NCBI GenBank assembly: GCA_964480945.1
Contig: CAYZRX010000129.1
Span: forward strand, 1-5,071
Direction of reading: 5' to 3'
From: VGWB01 sp964480945
GTDB taxonomy: Bacteria > Bacteroidota > Ignavibacteria > UBA10030
Length of the DNA stretch: 5,071 nt
The translations under genes and the position numbers were made by a program. Below are positions 1-5,063 of the stretch, one piece after another. Position 1 is the first letter of the stretch. Each line of letters starts with the position of its first letter. Under the pieces are notes generated by a model. It was not told the DNA's origin and searched no databases. It was given only the letters and a program-made list of their open reading frames with translations.

Positions 1-114
1 GTATTCAGAGATGTTGCCGGACTGTTGCAGCGGATTTCCGCTCTGGCGATGTTTACCTACGTCGAAGCGCTATCAATCCGGTGCTTTACCCTCTCCCCCG
101 ATCGGGCACTTTAA
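1..114 (+). CDS. Possible C-terminal tail of an unidentified protein (partial, 5' end outside window)
   Basis: Frame 1 is open from the window edge to a TAA at 112-114 and encodes 37 residues. The peptide is rich in Leu, Ala and Arg and reads like an amphipathic helix (GLLQRISALAMFTYVEALS) with a short polar end. Tails of this style occur at the C-termini of DDE transposases, but the match is only an impression and no catalytic residue lies within the visible part. It is the only plus-strand coding candidate in the window and it points towards the minus-strand genes, so the two converge. An open frame of this length can arise by chance, hence the low confidence. No inverted repeat marking an element end was found after the stop. 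Confidence 0.25.
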   Translation, partial: VFRDVAGLLQRISALAMFTYVEALSIRCFTLSPDRAL

Positions 115-396
115 TATCCAGCTGCTCCATACTTTATATCCTCTCAAGATGCGTGTAGGCATGTATGGGTTAGAATAATGGGGGGAGAACCTTAGTAAGG
201 CTGGCGTTGTCGAGTGAATTGATTAGTTGTCTTAGAAAGAGCATGCTAAATCCTGAGCCCTAAAATCTGTAGGTAATTTCTTACGTAGGTTAAATCTGAA
301 AAGCATCCAATAGGGGGACAATTTTACCATACGTCCTGTTTTGAGTGCCATAGTGCACTACATGCACTGGTATCCCGTATTTTACTTTATATTATA
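115..396. other. Non-coding stretch downstream of the TOPRIM-like gene
   Basis: These 282 bases lie between the possible plus-strand tail and the stop codon of the TOPRIM-like gene. No convincing reading frame, RNA gene or clear intrinsic terminator is visible. The only structure is a cluster of AGTGC/GCACT palindromic units at 344-368, followed by a very AT-rich stretch at 371-392. A 3' end for the ATPase/TOPRIM operon must lie here or further left, but a hairpin followed by a T-tract is not obvious on the minus strand. Confidence 0.5.
344..368. repeat. Palindrome cluster with AGTGC/TGCACT units
   Basis: Bases 351-360 (TAGTGCACTA) are a perfect 10-base palindrome. Two more half-units flank it: AGTGC at 344-348 and TGCACT at 363-368. 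AGTGCA (352-357) and TGCACT (363-368) can form a 6-bp hairpin with a 5-base loop on either strand. It lies 29 bases beyond the stop of the TOPRIM-like gene. It could be a weak transcript-end structure or a protein-binding site. No T-tract follows on the minus strand, so it is not called a terminator. Confidence 0.35.
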
Positions 397-1053
397 TTAA
401 CCCATCAAGGGAGGGGTCCCACATTCTCTTAATAGCTTATCAAGTGAGTGGCTTCGAAGTCTCACATCTGGTCGCATAGTACGGACTTTGGACGCAAGTT
501 TAGGAGCATCCATACGCTTATGATAATATCGTCCGGGTTTATATGCCCCTTTGAGTAATGTTTCTCCATCCTTGCCATCCACCTTGACTCCAACTACTCT
601 TGAGAGATCCTTCACAATGTAATTGTGAGTAAGTATGCCTTTTGGGTCGGCAATAAGCCAATTCTCAAGTTTTCGATCCGCACAGACTACTGAGATAGGC
701 GGTGACCCCACGTAATGATATCTTGTCTGCATCATTCCTATAATTGTTTGCTTGATATCTTGAGCAAATGTACCTGGACAGCACTCTCTCGTCTCCCTGT
801 CAATAATGACAATCACTAAAGACACATTCTTCAGCACCATAGCTCGGATGGGCGGGATAATCTTATGTTGGATGAATTCATGAAATATATCGTCATTGCA
901 TTGTTCGGGCTGACCACCAAATTTCATTGGTCTAGCTAATCGCACCCTGCTATCACGAAGTAGTTGCGGAACAGCACTAATCTCTGATTCCCCTTCTACT
1001 ACTAATCCAATTATTGGACTAATTGATGCGCCTCTTCGGAAGTCTGTAATCAT
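397..1053 (-). CDS. DUF4276-type TOPRIM-like protein, putative nuclease effector of an ATPase/TOPRIM defence pair
   Basis: This 218-residue protein has the layout of DUF4276 family proteins, which have a TOPRIM-like fold. After a short N-terminus comes a beta strand with the acidic motif VVEGESE (residues 18-24; Glu20 is the likely metal-binding Glu). The second acidic motif, IVIIDRE (81-87; Asp85, Glu87), follows. Then comes the family-typical KLENWLIAD (128-136; Glu130, Asp136) and a basic C-terminal region from about residue 170. TOPRIM folds cut or rejoin nucleic acid with Mg2+; nuclease activity here is inferred from fold and context, not shown. It is the second gene of an operon, 11 bases after the ATPase stop. 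The nearest Shine-Dalgarno (GAGGA, 1069-1073) lies in the last codons of the ATPase gene, 15 bases from this ATG, which is unusually far. A CTG at 1057-1059 in the same frame would sit 9 bases from it. Length and both ends look intact. The family call is fairly sure, the biochemical role less so. Confidence 0.8.
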   Translation of the reverse strand: MITDFRRGASISPIIGLVVEGESEISAVPQLLRDSRVRLARPMKFGGQPEQCNDDIFHEFIQHKIIPPIRAMVLKNVSLVIVIIDRETRECCPGTFAQDIKQTIIGMMQTRYHYVGSPPISVVCADRKLENWLIADPKGILTHNYIVKDLSRVVGVKVDGKDGETLLKGAYKPGRYYHKRMDAPKLASKVRTMRPDVRLRSHSLDKLLRECGTPPLMG

Positions 1054-1064
1054 TATCAGTGTAC

Positions 1065-2342
1065 TTAATCCTCAAAGAACCGTAGCTGCTCACCATACTC
1101 AGGCACGCCAGCGATTGCTCCACTATCCCAATATTCGCCAAGTCCCATCAGTTGCTCTACAATTACCTGTCTCAGTTCGGGATTAGTATCGACACATCTA
1201 TCAACACTAGTCTCGCCTTGATAACGCCGAACAATATAAAGTGATTCTAGGGGTGCCTCATTGACGGCTACAACTGATTGCGTAGTTAGGAATATTTGTT
1301 TCTCCATTGAATGCTGCTTACATGAATCCATGAAATGTCTAAGCATCCAAGGATGCAGACTGTTTTCAGGCTCTTCAATAAATAAAATATCTTTTCTAGG
1401 GTCTACTAGAGGTAGAAAGATACTGACAGTCTGTATTGTTCCATCAGAAACATCTTCAGAAAACCATCGCCGTCCTACTCCGCGCTCCTTAAAAAAAAGT
1501 CCAAGCTGCTTTGTCTCAACATAATCAGTAACTAATCCTTCGATTGTCGGTACTGTATGGCTCACATGCTCTAAAAGCTCATGGAATGCATCAGGTTGGA
1601 ATCGTTCAAGGTAATTTACTGCTGCTGGGAGATTTTCACCGTGTTTACCTAACTCAGCAGACCTCTCAGGGATACCTGTTCCACGAGCAATATAGGGTGA
1701 GATCTGATATACCCCACAATTACTCAAAAGACGAATTAGCCAATGAAAGGGAGGAAAGTGGCTTAACCTAGTAGTTAAGAGTAACTCGTCCCGTACTATA
1801 TCTGGTTCTGTAACGAAGTCTTTAATATACTCTGGATTCATAAAAATGTATTCGCCTCGTCTATCAGGCTTAGTACCTGAAACATCAATTTGTTCCCTCT
1901 GCCTTCTAATGGTGAGAATTTTTTCTGATACGGAATCTTTCGAATCCTGCCAGACTTCAATATTTTCGGATTGAACCTCATATTCTGATATTATTGCCTG
2001 AGTTGTAGTTGAGAAAGTAAAATCATAGATAAATATATAGTCGGCAGCTTTTTTTCTACCACGAGGTCTTGAACTTGGTTCGGAGATAGTAGCTTTCAGC
2101 CGGAAAGTTAGGCCAGCTTTTGAACGCTTAGCTCGCCGGAAGCAAATATTCTCATATCCCCCCTTTGCACGTACAGCACCCGCAAGACCCGTTCTAAATA
2201 CTAGTGCAAGAAAGTCTAAGGCATCAGCAAAATTGGATTTCCCCGCTGCATTCGCTCCAACGAATATGCCAAGTGATGGCAAGTTCGTTAGAGTCACGTT
2301 TCTAATAGACTTATAGTTATGAATCGATAACTCACCTAGCAT
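1065..2342 (-). CDS. OLD/AAA_21-like ABC-type ATPase, putative sensor of an ATPase/TOPRIM defence pair
   Basis: This 425-residue ATPase belongs to the OLD/RecF-like branch of ABC ATPases (AAA_15/AAA_21 style). It opens with the family's usual strand, LSIHNYKSIRNV (residues 5-16), followed by Walker A GANAAGKS (29-36). The middle, about 80-290, holds the variable helical and beta insert, with a basic patch near 92-99. The signature equivalent is VSDGTI (298-303), Walker B is ILFIEEPE (319-326) with Glu323/Glu324, and the D-loop region is NSLHP (327-331). The switch motif reads TTQS (353-356), with Gln where many relatives have His. The C-terminal LGEYWDSGAIAGVP segment (401-414) resembles the end of ATPases commonly paired with DUF4276 proteins. 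No TOPRIM domain is fused, so the 11-base-distant downstream gene probably supplies it. The ATG at 2340-2342 has GGAAGAG 8 bases upstream and a promoter 47-75 bases upstream. AT-rich composition suggests transfer. A DNA-end or replication-stress sensor outside defence is the main alternative. Confidence 0.87.
   Translation of the reverse strand: MLGELSIHNYKSIRNVTLTNLPSLGIFVGANAAGKSNFADALDFLALVFRTGLAGAVRAKGGYENICFRRAKRSKAGLTFRLKATISEPSSRPRGRKKAADYIFIYDFTFSTTTQAIISEYEVQSENIEVWQDSKDSVSEKILTIRRQREQIDVSGTKPDRRGEYIFMNPEYIKDFVTEPDIVRDELLLTTRLSHFPPFHWLIRLLSNCGVYQISPYIARGTGIPERSAELGKHGENLPAAVNYLERFQPDAFHELLEHVSHTVPTIEGLVTDYVETKQLGLFFKERGVGRRWFSEDVSDGTIQTVSIFLPLVDPRKDILFIEEPENSLHPWMLRHFMDSCKQHSMEKQIFLTTQSVVAVNEAPLESLYIVRRYQGETSVDRCVDTNPELRQVIVEQLMGLGEYWDSGAIAGVPEYGEQLRFFED
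1069..1073 (-). promoter_or_regulatory. Shine-Dalgarno for the TOPRIM-like gene, embedded in the ATPase 3' end
   Basis: On the minus strand GAGGA is formed by the last Glu-Asp codons of the ATPase gene, just before its TAA. It is 15 bases from the ATG at 1051-1053 but 9 bases from an in-frame CTG at 1057-1059. It suggests translational coupling and leaves the exact start of the downstream protein open by two residues. Confidence 0.45.
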
Positions 2343-2350
2343 TTCACTTA

Positions 2351-2357
2351 CTCTTCC
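2351..2357 (-). promoter_or_regulatory. Ribosome binding site of the ATPase gene
   Basis: GGAAGAG on the minus strand lies 8 bases before the ATG at 2340-2342. This is good spacing and supports that start, which also places the conserved first beta strand at the expected distance from the N-terminus. Confidence 0.6.
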
Positions 2358-2388
2358 GAGCAGAACATAAACCTTCTATGGTTTGTTA

Positions 2389-2417
2389 ATTTTACGCTAG
2401 CATTCCATATATATCAA
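2389..2417 (-). promoter_or_regulatory. Sigma-70-type promoter of the ATPase/TOPRIM operon
   Basis: On the minus strand the -35 box TTGATA (2412-2417) and the -10 box TAAAAT (2389-2394) each match consensus at 5 of 6 positions, and the spacer is exactly 17 bases. The predicted transcript start near 2382 gives a leader of about 40 bases that includes the GGAAGAG ribosome site. The promoter lies downstream of the hicB terminator hairpin, so the defence pair appears to be transcribed independently of hicAB. No clear operator palindrome overlaps the boxes. Confidence 0.65.
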
Positions 2418-2454
2418 TTGGTAACTATAAAATATGCGGACTATTTAGTTATAA

Positions 2455-2486
2455 GTAGTAATAACAATGCTCCAATTATTGGAGCA
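2455..2486 (-). terminator. Intrinsic terminator-like hairpin after hicB
   Basis: A perfect 8-bp stem, TGCTCCAA (2479-2486 read on the minus strand) with TTGGAGCA (2468-2475), closes a 3-base loop. It is followed on the minus strand by TTGTTATTACTACTT, which is T-rich but interrupted. The stem begins about 20 bases past the hicB stop. The interrupted tail makes it a moderate terminator, and some read-through into the ATPase operon is possible. Confidence 0.6.
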
Positions 2487-2506
2487 GAGAGGAATGACGG
2501 CTGATT

Positions 2507-2698
2507 CTATACCTCGATTTTTACCAGTTCCTCCTCGTCCTTGGGTTCGAAGGGGGCATTCAGCATATCTTCGGCGCAGATTCTTAACGATTCGATGAGT
2601 TTTTCTTTGCTTTTTTCCTGAGCGTTGACTCCAGGTATATCCACCAGCCAGCCAATCCACCAGTCGCCGCTTTTCTTTATGACAGCTCTATATTGCAT
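2507..2698 (-). CDS. hicB: HicB-family antitoxin (short form)
   Basis: This 63-residue protein is a single HicB-type domain with an RNase H-like fold of the kind that binds and blocks HicA. It shows the typical opening strand YRAVIKK (3-9), the paired strand WWIGWLVDIPGV (13-24) with its Asp-hydrophobic-Pro-Gly turn, and the following helix KEKLIESLRICAEDML (31-46). The acidic tail (about 51-61) ends the protein, so the separate C-terminal helix-turn-helix or ribbon-helix-helix domain of longer HicB proteins is absent. Operator binding by this protein alone is therefore doubtful. The start is well set: GAGGTGG in the 13-base gap after hicA gives a 9-base spacing to the ATG at 2696-2698. A longer overlapping frame (2445-2660) in another phase has no such support. 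Toxin-first gene order is normal for hicAB. Confidence 0.85.
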   Translation of the reverse strand: MQYRAVIKKSGDWWIGWLVDIPGVNAQEKSKEKLIESLRICAEDMLNAPFEPKDEEELVKIEV

Positions 2699-2704
2699 TT
2701 CGCC

Positions 2705-2711
2705 CCACCTC
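2705..2711 (-). promoter_or_regulatory. Strong ribosome binding site of hicB
   Basis: GAGGTGG on the minus strand fills the 13-base gap between the hicA stop and the hicB ATG, with 9 bases from GAGG to the ATG. It is clearly stronger than anything upstream of hicA, as expected if the antitoxin must be made in excess over the toxin. Confidence 0.65.
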
Positions 2712-2900
2712 TTATTTCCAGAGCGGTATATCTAAATCCCGGCAAATTTTCTTCGCCAGTTCGTCTACGATTTCATTGTGTCGTGGCACTGATGTCCGAC
2801 GATTTCCTTTTTGAAAAATACTATGCCGCCTTCCTTCCCTCAGAAGAAAAGCCTCGTTGGCAACCAGATGACGTACCAGTGTTTTCCTATTCGTATTCAC
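2712..2900 (-). CDS. hicA: HicA-family toxin (mRNA interferase)
   Basis: This 62-residue protein shows the double-stranded-RNA-binding-like HicA fold. An N-terminal helix (KTLVRHLVANE, 6-16) is followed by LLREGRRHSIF (19-29), where His26 corresponds to the catalytic His of the family's G-x-x-H-S-I-aromatic motif. Then come the conserved RRTSVPRHNEI (34-44) and the final helix KKICRDLDIP (50-59). HicA toxins cleave mRNA during translation and halt growth until neutralised by HicB, which is the next gene. All key residues are present, so the toxin looks intact. The start is a GTG at 2898-2900. An in-frame TGA lies only five codons upstream and there is no clear Shine-Dalgarno, so this is the only reasonable canonical start. 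A perfect TATAAT abuts the GTG, which complicates initiation. Poor translation of the toxin compared with hicB fits the biology. Confidence 0.85.
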   Translation of the reverse strand: MNTNRKTLVRHLVANEAFLLREGRRHSIFQKGNRRTSVPRHNEIVDELAKKICRDLDIPLWK

Positions 2901-2930
2901 ATTATATATTGCGGGTCAACTGGATGTCAC
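2901..2930 (-). promoter_or_regulatory. Promoter-like boxes directly abutting the hicA start
   Basis: On the minus strand GTGACA (2925-2930, 5 of 6 to the -35 consensus) and TATAAT (2901-2906, 6 of 6 to the -10 consensus) are separated by 18 bases. They lie just beyond a strong terminator, where a promoter for hicAB is expected. The predicted transcript start, near 2893-2895, falls inside the annotated hicA frame, so either a neighbouring box is used or the toxin start is unusual. Confidence 0.5.
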
Positions 2931-2942
2931 CCCCTCCCATGT

Positions 2943-2979
2943 ATAAAAACAAGAAGCACAGCCGTCTCACTGTGCTTCT
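2943..2979 (-). terminator. Strong intrinsic terminator
   Basis: A perfect 10-bp stem, AGAAGCACAG (2970-2979 read on the minus strand) with CTGTGCTTCT (2952-2961), closes an 8-base loop. On the minus strand it is followed by TGTTTTTAT. The plus-strand side lacks a T-tract, so it works leftwards only. It follows both the hydrolase stop (48 bases away) and the tRNA-like 3' segment, and may originally have been the terminator of a tRNA gene. It insulates hicAB from upstream transcription. Confidence 0.85.
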
Positions 2980-2990
2980 GTTAGATATAA

Positions 2991-3026
2991 CCGGTAGTGG
3001 GTTTGGATTCGAACCACCGACCTGCC
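2991..3026 (-). other. tRNA 3'-half-like fragment, possible integration (att) scar
   Basis: Read on the minus strand, the segment begins GGGCAGGTCGGTGG, then TTCGAAT (T-loop, 3007-3013), then CCAAACCCACTACCGG. This is the pattern of tRNA positions from about 40 to the 3' end: variable loop AGGTC, T-stem GGTGG, invariant T-loop, T-stem return and acceptor strand. The T-stem pairs only at the three loop-proximal positions, and no matching 5' acceptor strand, D-arm or anticodon stem precedes it, because that side is the coding end of the hydrolase. A terminator follows at once, as after real tRNA genes. A displaced tRNA 3' end is what integration into a tRNA leaves at the far end of an element, so the element would lie to the right of this point. 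A chance or decayed tRNA remnant is the alternative. Confidence 0.42.
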
Positions 3027-5063
3027 CTACTGGACGACGACCCGCACTCTACCGATGTTCTGAATCCGTGCAAATCGGGTTTTGAAGTCTCCTTGCCGAT
3101 GTGAAGCGACTCGCAGCGCCGGGAAGTAGGTACCGGGCTCGGAGAAAGCATTGGTGGTCTTAAGCGTCATGCGAGTAAACGAAGAGTTGGTGTAGTCGAA
3201 CTGCTCTCTGACCGGATAGTCGCCAGCACCCTCGAAGTCCCAGTGAGCAGCCACTACCGTGCCGGTGCCCGGCGGCACTTCGATGACTGCGGTGAATTCG
3301 ACGGTCTCGCCAACCGCGACATCTGCCCGTTCACTCCCATTTGCTTTCACAGTAACCACCGGCTGGATGCCCTTGCGCTCTGCGGCAGTTGGGGGCACCA
3401 TCACCTGACCATCTACCACCTTATAGGTAGTACTCTCAGGTGGTGCCAATCCTTTCTCGACCCAGTCACTCAGGTCGCGCAGCGCTTGTTGCAGGACGCC
3501 CATATAATTGATGATGCGGGTAGTAATTACGGGCCGGGGATCACCCGGACCAACCCATGGTCCCGTATGCATGGCATGGTCGACGAAATAGAGCCTGTAG
3601 TTGTCGTCGAGACGCGGTCCCAGTTTTTCCTGTACAAGACTACGGTACCAGTCTGCTTGCCAGGGGTAGGCGGCCTCGTCCATAAGGCACTGGACCACGA
3701 TCATTTTCCCTGTGAACCGGCCGGTCTGGATGGAGCCGGTGCCACCCCCGAAGCGCGGACCTATCAGTGGACGCTGAGGGTATATCGGTTGGCCGGCTGC
3801 CTTGAACTGGTCCCAGACGTAGAAGTCAGGCGACGGGACCTGGTGGCGGTGATATGTCTGGGAGGCAAGATACACCGAGTTATCGACCATCACCTCGTCG
3901 CCGGCCTTGATGCTTTTCACAGCCTGGAAGTGCTCCTCGCCGAACCCGATCGTCAGCATGTCGTTCATCACTCCGGAAATATAGAAAACGTGCCCTGCGG
4001 CCCCACCGCTCTTTAAGGTAATAGTGATTCCCTGGAGATTACCATCCGGCATACTCTCTAGCTGGATAGCCGCCGGCATCTCCTCCTGGCTGTCAGCAAG
4101 CCTCGCTGGCATCGATACCTGCAAACCCATTGCGGCAGCTTCTTTTGACATCACCACTTTACTGATGGTCGTATTGTGCTGGATACGGGCACGCAGGAGG
4201 GACTCGGGAGGATTAGCGCCGAGATAGCCCGGGACCGTCCAGAAATCATTGAAATAATCGGGGTCATACTGCATCATATTGTCAAAGAACATGGAGAAGA
4301 CACCCGTGTAGCCACTTGCGATCCTTTCGAAGTTGAACCATGCCCGCGGCGGGAACCCCATGCGGGTGACCTCGGCAAGCGCTTCACGCTCCTCGTTGTT
4401 CAGGCCAGCATACATGTCTCCGCTGCCGCCTGGCTCCAGTGCGTCAACGATGGCGGGAAACTTGTCGCGCAGAATTCTTATGGCATGGGCCTGCACCGTG
4501 AACAAGCTGGGAAGACCCATGCCTGAGCCGTGAATGAATGGCACCGCGCCGTCCCAGACACCGGGGCTGTTCTCCATACAAGCCATGGTCTTAAAGGCCC
4601 CACCGCTACCGCCGTAAACATAGCCATAGGGGCGGTGCGCGCCGTACATCTCGGCGGCCAGCACCCGTGAGTATTTGGCCACCGCGGTGCTGGCCCGATA
4701 GCCGGGGATGGTAGGGTCATCGCCAGGGAACATGACAGTCAGACCCTGGTTTGACTCCACGAGGTAAGCGCCGCTGTCTATGGCGGAGGGAAGCGTATCA
4801 GGTATCATCATACCCTGCATCGCAGGCATAAGTGCAGCAGTCTCTATGCCCGAAACCGCCATGAGCGGTTGGAAGAATCGTCCTTCGTAGCGTTCCGCCG
4901 GCGGGAAGTAGAAGGAGAACCGACAATCGGTGCCTTCGAACCCGCCATGTATATAGCGACAGCGGACCGGCTGGTCCCGCCACTCGTCGATATCCACATA
5001 CGGCTTGTCGTACAGTGGGTCCCTTGAGCCAGCAGGAAAACCCATCGTGCTCTTTTTATCCAT
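3027..5063 (-). CDS. Alpha/beta-hydrolase-like protein with C-terminal PKD-like domain
   Basis: This 678-residue protein is an apparent serine hydrolase of unknown substrate. The nucleophile elbow is YGGSGG (150-155, Ser153), in a setting (YVYGGSGGAFKTMACMEN) like large uncharacterised esterase-type proteins distantly recalling tannase/feruloyl-esterase folds. The probable acid is Asp462 in QCLMDEAAYPW (458-468), and the probable base is His496 or His499 in VDHAMHTGPW (494-503). Between them, about 210-430, lies a large lid and beta-rich insert including YHRHQVP (404-410). Residues about 568-677 form a PKD-like beta-sandwich with a VGETVEFTA strand (583-591) and HWDFEGAGDY (607-616). PKD domains are usually extracellular, yet there is no signal peptide or membrane segment. 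Either the true N-terminus differs or the protein is cytoplasmic. The ATG at 5061-5063 is preceded by AAAGG with no spacing; the window ends there. ATG 5043-5045 (Met7) has AAAGAG close by. The TAG lies exactly at the tRNA-like junction. Confidence 0.8.
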   Translation of the reverse strand: MDKKSTMGFPAGSRDPLYDKPYVDIDEWRDQPVRCRYIHGGFEGTDCRFSFYFPPAERYEGRFFQPLMAVSGIETAALMPAMQGMMIPDTLPSAIDSGAYLVESNQGLTVMFPGDDPTIPGYRASTAVAKYSRVLAAEMYGAHRPYGYVYGGSGGAFKTMACMENSPGVWDGAVPFIHGSGMGLPSLFTVQAHAIRILRDKFPAIVDALEPGGSGDMYAGLNNEEREALAEVTRMGFPPRAWFNFERIASGYTGVFSMFFDNMMQYDPDYFNDFWTVPGYLGANPPESLLRARIQHNTTISKVVMSKEAAAMGLQVSMPARLADSQEEMPAAIQLESMPDGNLQGITITLKSGGAAGHVFYISGVMNDMLTIGFGEEHFQAVKSIKAGDEVMVDNSVYLASQTYHRHQVPSPDFYVWDQFKAAGQPIYPQRPLIGPRFGGGTGSIQTGRFTGKMIVVQCLMDEAAYPWQADWYRSLVQEKLGPRLDDNYRLYFVDHAMHTGPWVGPGDPRPVITTRIINYMGVLQQALRDLSDWVEKGLAPPESTTYKVVDGQVMVPPTAAERKGIQPVVTVKANGSERADVAVGETVEFTAVIEVPPGTGTVVAAHWDFEGAGDYPVREQFDYTNSSFTRMTLKTTNAFSEPGTYFPALRVASHRQGDFKTRFARIQNIGRVRVVVQ

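Noticed and set aside
97..106. Perfect palindrome CCCGATCGGG
   Set aside because: It forms only a 3-bp stem with a 4-base loop and lacks a T-tract. It lies inside the possible coding tail, so it is not a terminator, and nothing else supports a function.
1006..1018. 13-base sequence TCCAATTATTGGA repeated at 2471-2483
   Set aside because: The first copy is coding (Ser-Pro-Ile-Ile-Gly) and the second is the terminator stem. The length is compatible with chance, and there is no flanking similarity.
1261..1771. Two short plus-strand frames opposite the ATPase gene
   Set aside because: They are antisense to conserved ATPase motifs, have no ribosome sites and no recognisable protein features.
2991..3075. 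A complete tRNA gene on the minus strand
   Set aside because: GGTAGAG and GGTTCGAATCC look like D-arm and T-arm elements, but the 5' half is the coding end of the hydrolase. It forms no acceptor or anticodon stem with the 3' half. Forcing an acceptor of GGTAGAG with CACTACC gives only about 61 bases and no D-arm.
2693..3085. Plus-strand open frame running across hicA, the terminator and the tRNA-like segment
   Set aside because: It overlaps hicA antisense and crosses a strong terminator hairpin. Its C-terminal peptide (GFGFEPPTC) is the familiar artefact of translating tRNA T-arm sequence in reverse.
3243..4016. Long open frame on the plus strand opposite the hydrolase
   Set aside because: It is antisense to a well-supported gene in G+C-rich DNA, where such mirror frames are common. 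Its peptide shows no recognisable domain and has an unusual His, Cys and Arg load.
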